Positions 36,691 through 46,925 of a stretch of DNA of 64,000 nucleotides are shown one piece after another. The notes beneath the pieces are model-generated. The model saw nothing but the letters and a program-made list of their open reading frames with translations. It had not been told where the DNA came from and ran no database searches. This DNA comes from Gordionus sp. m RMFG-2023 (Eukaryota > Nematomorpha > Gordioida > Chordodea > Parachordodidae): assembly GCF_954871325.1 (NCBI RefSeq), contig NC_088776.1:55074569-55138568 (forward strand), in the 5' to 3' direction. Numbering within the stretch: the first letter of the stretch is position 1; each line of letters begins with the position of its first letter. Made by a program: the position numbers and the translations under genes.

Positions 36691-39600
36691 TAAAACAATA
36701 AAATCCTATCTTTTATATTGTGTTGTGAAATTCTTTCTTTAGTAGAAAAAAAAAATCTCAACAAGATACATATTTTCTAAAAAAAATAAAATATTATCGA
36801 AAATAAAAATGCAAATTCAGTGGAGGGGTGACACGACAATTATGATTTAAAAAAAAAAATTTCAATTGTAAACAATTAAGCGTAATAAAATTGAAAACTT
36901 TTATAAGTTTTCAAAATAACATCTTCTATTTTTTTCTTCTATTTAAAATAATTTAAACTTGTTTTAATCATTGAAAAATATATGAAATAAAACAATTTTT
37001 CGAAACCTTTTTTTTTGTCAAATTGATAAGGTGGGGAGTGATAATTTATTATGTGAAGATGCGCTAATATACTTATTCAATGGTAAAATATTCGTTAAGT
37101 TACTAGTTCCTATCTGATGTAGACAGAGTAGACGTTATAATAATCTCCAAAATTAATATAATAAATTTTGAGAAAAGGTATAACTTAAAATGGCAACAAA
37201 TATAAATGCCTGCAAACTATTCAACAAAAGAAAGGTTGAATATTTAAATTTCTAGAAATAAGCCTAAAATAAAAACCTATAAAAATATAATTTTTTTTCG
37301 ATTCCTCATTCGAATTGTCATTTAAGGGGGATTGTTAGGTTTTCTCTTTTTTGCTAATTTTAATTAATAATAGCAATGAATAGGGGAATTGGGCAAGACT
37401 TGTGGCAATGTTAATCAAATGTTGACACCCCCACTGACTTTAATTTTTGAGATGGGACGAGTCCCAAAGTTATTGGGAGGGGACGCATCTCAACTGCGTT
37501 CTACTAGAAAGGACGCTTCCGCTACTAATATACTTTTATTATAAAATTTCTAAAATAAAATCATCTTTTTTTGTAAAAATAATTAAATTGATTTTAAGAA
37601 AAATAACTTCGTATTTTTTAAAAGTCGTAACACATTTCAAAGATTTTAACTTTGTTTGAGACGTATCTCAAACTCGAGACTTTGCCTCTCTTGCTCGGTA
37701 CAAACGTTTTATCGTCTATGCGAGCATTTAAATATTTTTTAAGCAGTAAACCCCGGAGGGATTATGTTTTTGTCCAAAAATATTTAATAATATAAGGATA
37801 TTGTATTATTTTTTATATTGGGTCCCAAATTATATTTTTGATTCCATCTCAGACATAAATTTTCTAGAAATGAAATTCATTTAAAACTTGAAAAGGAAGT
37901 GTATAACAATCTATTTTGAACAATTTCACAATATATATTAACCTCTACCTCAAATTTAACAACCATTTAACCTTAGCATTAATCTCGTCCATAGATTTAT
38001 TTATCAGTCCAGATGTGAACTATTTATTTTTATATGAACCCAAGGCGGCATTCATAAAGATTCGGATCCCTGATAGAAATATAGCAAAGACTGCAAAAAC
38101 CTTTAGAGGGATTGTATGACAAAATAATCACTATCTCCTCAAATAATAATGTTCAAACCAAAAACATGAGCCGTTTTTCGTTCCTAAAACATTTTGATGA
38201 TCAATGATACCGATCACGTAGCAGTTCCTTTGAGACAAAAAAGTTCAGTTCTCATCCTTTTAAATAGCTGTAGAAACTTCTGGGGTATCAGAATAAGTTT
38301 TAAAAATCTATTCTTATTTCTATTAACTTGTTTCGAGTTAAAATTGTATAATATTAATAACTACATTTTTATTAATGGTTTCCTTTCTTTTATAATTTAT
38401 TCCATTTTATATTTATAATCATAATATTTAGTAGTGATCTGCATCGGGCCAATTTTTCACCCGGTGTAGTATTGTAAAATCAATACCATCTAAAATCAAT
38501 ACGTATTGATAATTTATGACCGAACCTCAATTTTTACGAATAAAATCTAAAATATAATTTACAAATCTTTGAATCGACATTTATAAATGAATCGACAATT
38601 ATATTATTTAAAATTTTCTGCAGGATGGAGTTGAATAAACAATACATAATGAGTAAACAAATAAAAATTATATAGGACATCAAGAATTGTTAAATAAATA
38701 AATTCCTTGAAAAAATTATCTAAAAGAATAGAAAACCATTTAAATATATTTAAAACTATTAAATCTATTTTATTTTAAATAAATTTACAACAAATCGAAA
38801 ATAGCCGCCAAAATTTTTGATGAAAAAATATATAATGAATAAATATTTTATGATTTTAATGGCCGCCAATATATTTGAAGCGATGAAAACATCTCTTAAA
38901 AATAAATACGGTATTGATTCTACAATACCAAAATATCAGTATGATATTGAATCTACAATACCAAAATATCACTACGGTATTGAATTTACAATACCAAAAT
39001 ATCGCTATGATATTGAATCTACAATGATAATATCAATACGGTATTGAAGCTAAATTATTGAATTCACAATCCAACACGTGCCCGACCCGAAATATTTTTT
39101 TTGTCCTTCCCGATCCCGAATAATAAATTTTTATTATTTGTTCCGAAATATAAATTATTTGTCGATATGGTAATTAGTGATATATCTTAGAATTGAAAAA
39201 TATAAAAATTTAAGCCCGACCCAGCTCAAAAAATAATTTTAAGAATAGACCTTGGTTCGAAACCGGGGCTGTAATTTAGAGTTATATAATATTTAGCCTA
39301 AAAATCTGATTTTAAACAATTTATTCTAAAATTATATAGCGCAAACTAACCCATTGATATCTTTGTTACAAAATTTTTTTAAAAAAAATAATATATAAGT
39401 TGAAAATTTAATATGAATTAAGGAGACAAGACGAAAATAAAGTGTGTCTTGGAAGCTTTATTACAGTAATTAAGACAATATAAACTCCAAAATATTACAA
39501 AAATTTATATTATATATGTGAATTAATATATTTCTACAGTAATAAAATTTTGAATGATAAATTTAGATGAAGGCCCAATTCAAACTAAGCGAAAGACCAC

Positions 39601-39770
39601 CAATTTGTACATGCTATATTTGTGTTGATGGCAGGCAAAATAAGATTATTCACTTAGTTGATGAGATGGGCCATATATATTTACAATTTATAGAAAGAAA
39701 AAAATAATGTGATTACATAATATTTAAAACAAAAAATATAGGATATAAATCTTAGAAGAAAGGAAGCATA
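36691..39770. other. Intergenic DNA between SOUL copies A and B
   Basis: No gene seen. It includes a weakly palindromic, GC-rich patch at 37440-37740 (gagatgggacgagtccc and later gagacgtatctcaaactcg), a TIR-like element beginning near 38432 (gtagtgatctgcatcgggcc), the 33-bp tandem array at 38917-39045, and a GC-rich cccgacccg fragment at 39070-39270. Confidence 0.5.
38917..39045. repeat. 33-bp tandem repeat, ~3.5 units
   Basis: The unit is acaataccaaaatatc followed by rstatgatattgaatct-type sequence. It gives the peptide STIPKYQYDIE repeated in one frame of a 76-codon ORF (38817-39047), but every unit contains the reverse-complementary words aatac/gtatt and the frame has no other gene-like feature. 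It is best seen as a minisatellite inside a repeat element. Confidence 0.55.
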
Positions 39771-39771
39771 T

Positions 39772-42700
39772 TTAGCAATATCGGTCTCCTTGCACGGGTT
39801 TATTGACAGGAATAAAGATCTCGTTGTGTCTGTTCGTAAATTGGCTGGGCCTAATTGTTTAATCAAATAGAATTCATAAGAGTATAAAAATGTCATTATA
39901 AATTATGAAATATGAAGAATTATATAAACATCTTTAATTTTTTTCTAAGATCAAAAAAGAATAAGCTTTATAAAAAAGTAAACGGCACACCAGCTTAAAT
40001 CGAATACTTCTGATAAATTTTTAATACTTTTAGATGGACTATATCTAAGACTATCTTTAAAAAATTCAAAGCTAGAGTATTGTTTTGGACATGTTTTTAT
40101 TTTTATATTTAAAATAGCTTATTTATTTATTTTCATTAAAGTTTCGAAATAAAAATAAATAACATTTAAAAATATTTCTAAAAATTTAATTTGTAACCAA
40201 AATTGTACATCTTATTGAGGTTATTAACCACTCTTAATAAAATCGAGAAGCTTAGATTGAAAAGGGATATCTGATATAGATAATCAAAATGTTATAAACG
40301 GTGTAATTTTTTAAGTAAATCCTATGTTTAAATTTCAAAAAATTTAAAAATCTTTCAAACCCAAATTTTTTATTAATTTTTAAAAAAAATACCTGTTATA
40401 GACGGCAATCATGGGTTTGTGTGTTATGAATTGCTCGTTATTTTGCAGAATTTTAATGAATTCATTTCCCTTCGAGATAAAAGTACCCGGAAGAGCATAA
40501 CCTGAAAACATTCTAACATAGCAGAAACCATTAGTTACATATTTTATCTTGAGCTAAATATAATTTGTTAAGAAATAAATAAAATTATAATTGGACAAAT
40601 AGTTTTTTTTTAATATAAAAAATATGTTCACTAATATAAAGTGATCAATAAAAAAAATTGGATACAAATCGCTTTGTAAAATGATTCAGTAAATCAATAT
40701 TATTAGATAGCTGTCAGTAATTTACTTAAAGCCGGCTCATCGTTGACACAGAATATAATAGGCAAAAAATATGATAATATTAACCGAAGGGCACGTTGGT
40801 ATTGGCGGGTTTGTATCGTAAGGTGGAATCAAGGCTACAGAGAGAGTCGGGCCAGGGCCGCCATTTATTAATTTCAATAATTGAGCCCTGGGGCAAGTTG
40901 ACGTGCTTAGCGGACCATTGACAACTAACGGTACCGAGTAGGGTATTGTCGCGTCTATTTTGTATGATTTGTATAAAATGTTTGCATAAAAAGGGAAAAA
41001 ACTACATTAATCACCAAAAAATATCCATGCACCTGAAAAAATTGATAATTTGGAAGTTAAATTATATAGTTTTTTATAGAATGAATTTCTATCAGAAATA
41101 ATTAATAAATGAGATTATCTAACTTTTATAATATTAAACTACAAGCATGATTATCGTTTATATAGTATAAAATGAACAAACCTCTATCGTTATTTCCATT
41201 AAGATACTTTAAAATTTCAGCTAAGCCCGTTTTTACACCATTATTAAGGTAATCGGATCCATTGACAGTAAAAGTGGCTAATGTCAAGTTACCATAGCTC
41301 CTAACTTCATAAAGACTATTCTTGCAAACTACTTTAAAGGGAGCGCAATGGTGTTTTCCGCAGAATTCCGGCTTTAGGCCATATTTTCTTAAATTTATAT
41401 TTTTTTAAAAAAAGATATGCATTTTGTTGATTTTTTTTAAATTGTTTTTTTTAAAATATAAATAAAGTCATTGGAAAATTTGTTAAAATAACAAAAAAAT
41501 AAATAGGACAGGTATATTTATTTAGGAGCACAATAAAAAACTATCGTCATGTCCGGATTATGTGCATCGATCTGGTCTGAACCAAAGACCGAGCTATGCC
41601 CTTCACTAATAATATAAAGTATAAAAATATTTATTTTATATAATTTTAATATACACCATACCCTATTTTGTAATGGTACTCATTTATGTCGTTGTACATT
41701 TCGGCAAAAAATTTGAGAGCTGCACCCACAAAAGGTACTCTCATGTAATCTATATTGGAAATGAAGGATGTGGGGAGAAATATGTCGTTACCACTTTGAG
41801 TAGTTCTTTTTTGGCGTTGTATAGTTTTGTTCTTGTCATCATGAGCTTTGGTGAAAAAAACATTTTCGATTGCCTTCTTAACGGAATCAAATATATTGCT
41901 CGTTTTAATTGTATCAACCTTAGGAAGAGATTCATCTATTTTTGTAAGTAATTTTTTAGTTATGTTTTTTATATGGTGAGTTTTGTCGAGAAAAATCTTT
42001 TCAGCGGATTTCTTAGCGGAATCAATGCTGGTTCTAATCGTATCAACCTTGGGAATATTGTTTTCTATTTTTGTGAGTATTTTTTTGTTAATGTTATTAA
42101 TATCGTGAGTTTTGTCGAGAAAAATCTTTTCCACGGATTTCTTAACGGAATCAATGTTAGTTTTGATTGTATCAACCTTAGGAATAGATTTATCTATTTT
42201 TGTGAGAATCTTTTTAGTTATGTTTTTAAAATTCTGAGTTTCTTGATGAAAAATCTTTTCAGCGGATTTCTTAGCGGAATCAATGCTGGTTCTAATCGTA
42301 TCAACCTTGGGGATATTGTTTTCTGTGAGTATTTTTTTGTTAATGTTATTAACATCGTGAGTTTTGTCGAGAAAAATCTTTTCCAAGGATTTCTTAGCGG
42401 AATCAATGCTAGTTCTAATTGTATCAACCTTAGGAATAGATTTATCTATTTTTGTGAGAATCTTTTTAGTTATGTTTTTAATATTCTGAGTTTCTTGGAG
42501 AAAAATCTTTTCAGCGGATTTCTTAGCGGAATCAATGCTGGTTCTAATCGTATCAACCTTGGGGATATTGTTTTCTATTTTTGTGAGTATTTTATTGTTA
42601 ATGTTATTAATATCGTGAGTTTTGTCGAGAAAAATCTTTTCCAAGGATTTCTTAGCGGAATCAATGCTAGTTTTAATTGTATCAACCTTAGGAATAGATT

Positions 42701-43310
42701 TATCTATCTTTGTGAGAATCTTTTTAGTTATGTTTTTAATATTCTGAGTTTCTCGGAGAAAAATCTTTTCAGCGAACTTCTTAACGGAACTAAATATTTT
42801 ACTATTATTCGTATCAGCCCTATAATCTGATTTTATGATTTCTATCGGTTTTTCTTTCGTATTCTTGCTATCATAATTTTTGAGGGGAATAATTTTTTTA
42901 GCGAGATTTTTAACCGAGCTAAATATGCCACTGATTTTATTCCCAAGAGTATTGAAGAACCCCTTCGGTTCTTCGGATGCCTGTTTTTCTCCTGACTTAA
43001 TGAGGCTTAATTTTGATTCTTTTTCTTGTTTAATTTGGCCTTTCAAATCCTTAACGTATTGTTTGACTCTATTTGCGATGTCAGGTGTTTCTAATTGTGT
43101 CTTGTCCGCATGATAAGGTATTTGATCTGATAAGTCATTTGGTGCGTGGAAAGAAGTGTCAAATAAGGTATGCTTGTAACTATCAATATGACTGTGATGA
43201 TGGTGGTGAGCTAAATTGTCAATGAGATCATCTTTGTCGTGATAATCGGTTCCTTCATATTTAGAAAGTGCCAAAAAGCCCAAAAGCACTAATAAAATAG
43301 ACTTGTACAT
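39772..43310 (-). CDS. Secreted repeat-bearing SOUL-domain (HEBP2-like) protein, copy B, apparently intact
   Basis: Exons 43310-41680, 41387-41182, 40954-40785, 40553-40393, 39850-39772; GT-AG, phases agree, 748 aa. Residues 1-20 are a signal peptide; 35-41 a His cluster (HHHHHSH); 172-476 an imperfect first unit and then Lys-rich ~43-aa repeats alternating between two types; 499-502 RQKR, a furin-type site; then FLPTSFISNIDYMRVPFVG and, from about residue 545, a complete SOUL domain (EFCGKHHCAPFKVVCKNS, NGNNDRDATIPYSVPLV, NPPIPTCPS, YVRMFSGYALPG, TNRHNEIFIPV, C-terminal GDRYC). The Cys pattern and NRHNEI motif are those of secreted invertebrate HEBP2-like proteins. N-x-S/T sites (including NIT in the repeats) suggest glycosylation. 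Known for the family: haem or tetrapyrrole binding. Inferred: the repeat part is a propeptide or scaffold cut from the SOUL domain. A possible alternative end without splicing is Tyr554. Confidence 0.85.
41883..42797 (-). repeat. Coding tandem repeat, 129-bp unit, 258-bp higher-order period
   Basis: An imperfect first unit (residues 172-218) is followed by six units (219-476) and a partial seventh. Units alternate between a QETQNIKNITKKILTK type and a DKTHDINNINKKILTK type, both ending IPKVDTIRTSIDS. Unit lengths are 43 residues, with one of 41 and one of 45. The higher-order period is thus 86 residues. Copy A has no comparable array, so the array expanded after the duplication or was lost in A. 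The antisense frame at 41973-42830 is a shadow of this array. Confidence 0.85.
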
Positions 43311-43469
43311 TAATATAAGTAGAATTAATTTTAAAGTATAATTTAAGAAAAATTTATAATAACAAAAAATAAGGTATAATTAAAATTATTTATATATTTT
43401 TTTTATTGGATATCTGTTTGTCGCGAATATGTTCTAATTGAAATGGACAATTAATAAAAATTGTTATTC

Positions 43470-43489
43470 GAGAAAAAGACAAAAGGTAA
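43470..43489 (-). promoter_or_regulatory. Conserved upstream box, copy B
   Basis: The word gagaaaaagacaaaaggtaa (plus-strand reading), identical to 36671-36690, lies about 160 bases upstream of the start codon. A second shared word, caacaagatgtct, is near 43655. Confidence 0.35.
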
Positions 43490-44899
43490 ATTGTATGTAG
43501 CATTTCATGCAAAAAAATAAAATCACCTAAAAAATCACATACATAAACAATAGGGCGACATTTTGTTTAATTAATCTTTTTTATTTCAAAAATGTGTTTA
43601 ATTTTACAAATTATATTATTGTGATAATCCCTAAAATTTTTAGGTATCTCCCAACAAGATGTCTGTTTACTTATAATATCTAGTAACTTTAAAAAACATT
43701 TTATCTTTTGATAAAAACATAATAAAAAACATTAAATTTGTGGACGTGTAGGTAAGGAGGGAGGGAGGGGTGAAATCGCAATGATATATTTTTTCCAATT
43801 GAAACTATCATTTTTAAATAAGTATTAAATAACAACTCCTTTTTTTCTATTTATTAATTGTATATTTCTTACTGAAAATTAAAAATCTTATGTAAAATAT
43901 ATAAAGTTGTGAGAGGTAATTGAATTTGTAAGAAAACCATGTTATTGTTTTAAATGAAAACCATATGAAAATATATTTTGTGCCTAGGCATAATTGGTAA
44001 TTTTTTCTAGGGACCTCAGCGAGCATGCCTCTTATTTTGTTTTTAATTGGCCTCAGTGGGGTCCCCGTTCATAGCTTATTCCTAATATGCAGGGTTATTT
44101 TTTTAGTATATTTTTAGACAAGAACATATGTAAAATAATGGGTAAAACACTAGAGTGCAGCTATTGCATTTTTAAATGACTACATTATTTATTTTAGGAA
44201 ATACACATTTAAAATGATACTCAAGGCACATATATAATTATTCTTATCACAATTTCACGTATACAATAATGTATATGCTTAAATAAAATTATTAATTGCA
44301 CTCATAATATTATTACATATTGCATTATAAAATCTACAGTATTGAAGTAATGCTATATCTTCACGATCCATAATTTATTTAAAACAAATATTAAATAATC
44401 GAATGAAATTTATTTGTTACAATAAATATTTACCCCCATAGCTCCTTTAGAGACCTAATTTTTTATTTGTAAGTGAAATAGATCAACCAAGTTTGAAAAT
44501 TGATCGTTTAGCGAATCCTTGAAAAGATAATTTCTGATTGTTATTTGATGAAATCAAGTCAAGATATTAGTAAACTAGTTTCCGTATAGCAATAAAATTT
44601 TTTATCGTAATTTATTTGATGATAATGGTGTATGAAATAGAAATACATCTATTGACCAAATTTGAAACATTTAGCCCTGTAGATGGATAAGGTATAGCCG
44701 TTCATGTCAGATTCTAGTATCATCCATTTGAGGGGGGGGGGGGTAGGTGGAAGGGGGGACAAAAATTTTGGTCCAAAATTAAATTCTGTTGGTTCCTATA
44801 AAATATTGTTTAGATAAATTTTTTTAAAAAAAGAATATAATGGGAGAGAAAAATCTTAGCTTTTGTTCAAACTAGAAATCTGCAAAAGTAAATATTTTT

Positions 44900-45220
44900 T
44901 AAAAAAATTCGGGTCGGGCCAGGTCTTAGAAATTATTTTAAATATATCTAAATTTATCAGTTTATATTGAATTTTTTATGTAAAATAAAAATATTTGATT
45001 TTATTTATAGAAACTAGACGCCATATAACATATATATCGTTTATTTTGAGTAATTATCAAAATTAATATTTTAAATTAATTTTTATATTTAAATAAATTC
45101 GGGTCGGGCCGATAAATTTTTTCAAAAAAATAATTCGGGTTTGTGCTGGGCCGGTAAAATTTTTTAAAAAGAATTTCGGGCCGGGTTTAAAAAATTAGGC
45201 CCTATGCAGATCACTAGTTC
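44900..45220. repeat. GC-rich hAT-type MITE (gggtcgggcc repeats)
   Basis: Three or more copies of ttcgggtcgggcc separated by A/T runs, and a right tip reading ccctatgcagatcactag that resembles the tgcaggtctctg tips of its relatives at 29670-30034 and 50905-51040. Confidence 0.5.
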
Positions 45221-45390
45221 AAACCACAATCGGTTTTAAAAAAAATAATTATTCATATTTGATGAAATAGCGCCAACGCACCTCATATCGTAATGAGGAA
45301 GTAAAAAAATGCATATTTTTAGTTATTCTTATTGCAAATATTTTACATGATTTAAATTAAATCAAGCATCATCAAATATACTAACATCTA

Positions 45391-45603
45391 CTGTTGTTAA
45401 ACGACCCTATTCGGGTCGATTTTCAATAAGGTCCCAATTAAAAATATAACCAAAATTATGTAAGTCTGGAGATTTTGCTCATTGATGCCATAAAGGTTTG
45501 GATATCTATTTACCAAATGCTGAGGCTTATATAATTTTATTTTGGCTAAAATCTTAATCGGGCCATTTTTAAAAATCGATTCAAATCGGGTTTTAAACCA
45601 ATA
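45391..45603. repeat. Family-1 MITE copy
   Basis: Starts ctgttgttaaacgacccta, contains cataaaggtttggatatcta and ends atcgggttttaaacca. Full length, with diverged tips. Confidence 0.6.
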
Positions 45604-46795
45604 TCTTTCAAAAAAATTTTTACTGATAAATATTGGGAGTTAAATTTTCTTTAAAGTTTTATAAATACGAATAGGTTGAATAATTAAGTGAACCTGATGC
45701 AATGTTTTTGTTCCTTGTAAGATCTATAACTTAAACAATGGTGAATCAATCTATACCAAAATGGGTTTTACCAACTGGATGAAAGTATTTATATAGAGCA
45801 GGCTTGAGAAAATTTATAATTGCAGAATACATAGAAGAAGAGGATTCTAAAATTAAAAGATTTTCCCATTTTTTTGTATAAACTAATTAGCAATTAACGT
45901 AAAGATAGCCATTTTATCTTTATGGACATAAAAAAAAAACCTTTATTGGCAACCAGTATTACTGTAAAGGGTTTAGTAATTGAAATTGAGATTGTTAAAA
46001 AAATATTTGTTAAAAGTTTAAAATATTAAAAAAATTTCGTAACATCAGATTTTGTCTACTCATATACAAAAATGCATTACCAAATGTTTTTCAAATATCC
46101 TGTATCAGTTTAGATCATCCAAATCGAGTTGTGAGTCTACTTATAAAATAAATTGATAATAAAATTTAAATGACAAGGTTTTCCACCTTTTTGAGTGGGG
46201 CGGGCATAATACTTACAAATTAGCTGTTGCGTTGTGTTTTTTAATGTAAAACGCTTGTTGTGCTATTTAAATTGAAGTAATTACATTACCAATTTACAAC
46301 GAATACATTTTAAATAAAATAAACGCGTAACCCAAAGCTTTAATTTGGCTGCACAATAGCTTTTATCATTCAATTTCTCCATAAACAACTTACGTGACTT
46401 ATACCCTTTTTTTTCTTTGACCGTTTTATTATATTTTTGTTTTGGTTCAAAATTTTTTCTAGAGCTTTGCTTTATTGAATGATTAATTTTTTTTACATTT
46501 TATGTATCTTTTCATTTTTTTAATTTAACCTTTTCCTTTTTAATATCCAAATCTTTTCCTTTTTTTTTGGAACGTTGTATTTTCAGAATGCTAATATGAG
46601 GTGCGTAATTATATATTTTAGCCGACATGAATAAACAATTTTTTTTAAACCGATAGTGTTATTTGAACAACAGTTATTTTTCTCCCATTACATTCTTAAT
46701 TTTAAAAAATTTATCCAAAAAATATAAAAAAATATTTTCCAGGGACAAAGATTTTTTTTAGGTATAAGTGGGGATTGGGGTGGGGGGGGTAGAGC

Positions 46796-46925
46796 ACCGT
46801 ATAAAATAGGACTAGAATCGTACCCATAGCTGTTGTTCTTTTCCCCGTCTGCCAGATAGTCCCAATCTCCTCTACAGAGTTTAACCATCTGCGGGCGTTT
46901 ATCTTTGCATTCACTGCTGTACATC
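46796..46925 (-). other. Isolated exon-like or transposon-derived GC-richer frame
   Basis: After an AG (ttaag) on the minus strand two frames stay open. One reads CKDKRPQMVKLCRGDWDYLA, the other NARRWLNSVEEIGTIWQTGK. The segment is clearly richer in G+C than its surroundings, which suggests coding or transposon origin. No partner exons or family are recognised, and it abuts a G-rich repeat fragment. Confidence 0.2.

Noticed and set aside
37441-37740. gagatgggacgagtccc...gagacgtatctc region as an RNA gene
   Set aside because: Weak palindromes only; no tRNA-like cloverleaf, box A/B or conserved RNA motif could be made out.
38817-39047. 76-residue frame with STIPKYQYDIE repeats
   Set aside because: The repeats are a 33-bp minisatellite with self-complementary words inside a repeat element; there is no signal, domain or splice support.
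41973-42830. 285-residue open frame on the plus strand opposite the SOUL-gene repeats
   Set aside because: It is the antisense of the 129-bp coding repeat; its periodicity is that of the sense array, and the sense strand has signal peptide, splice sites and a conserved domain.
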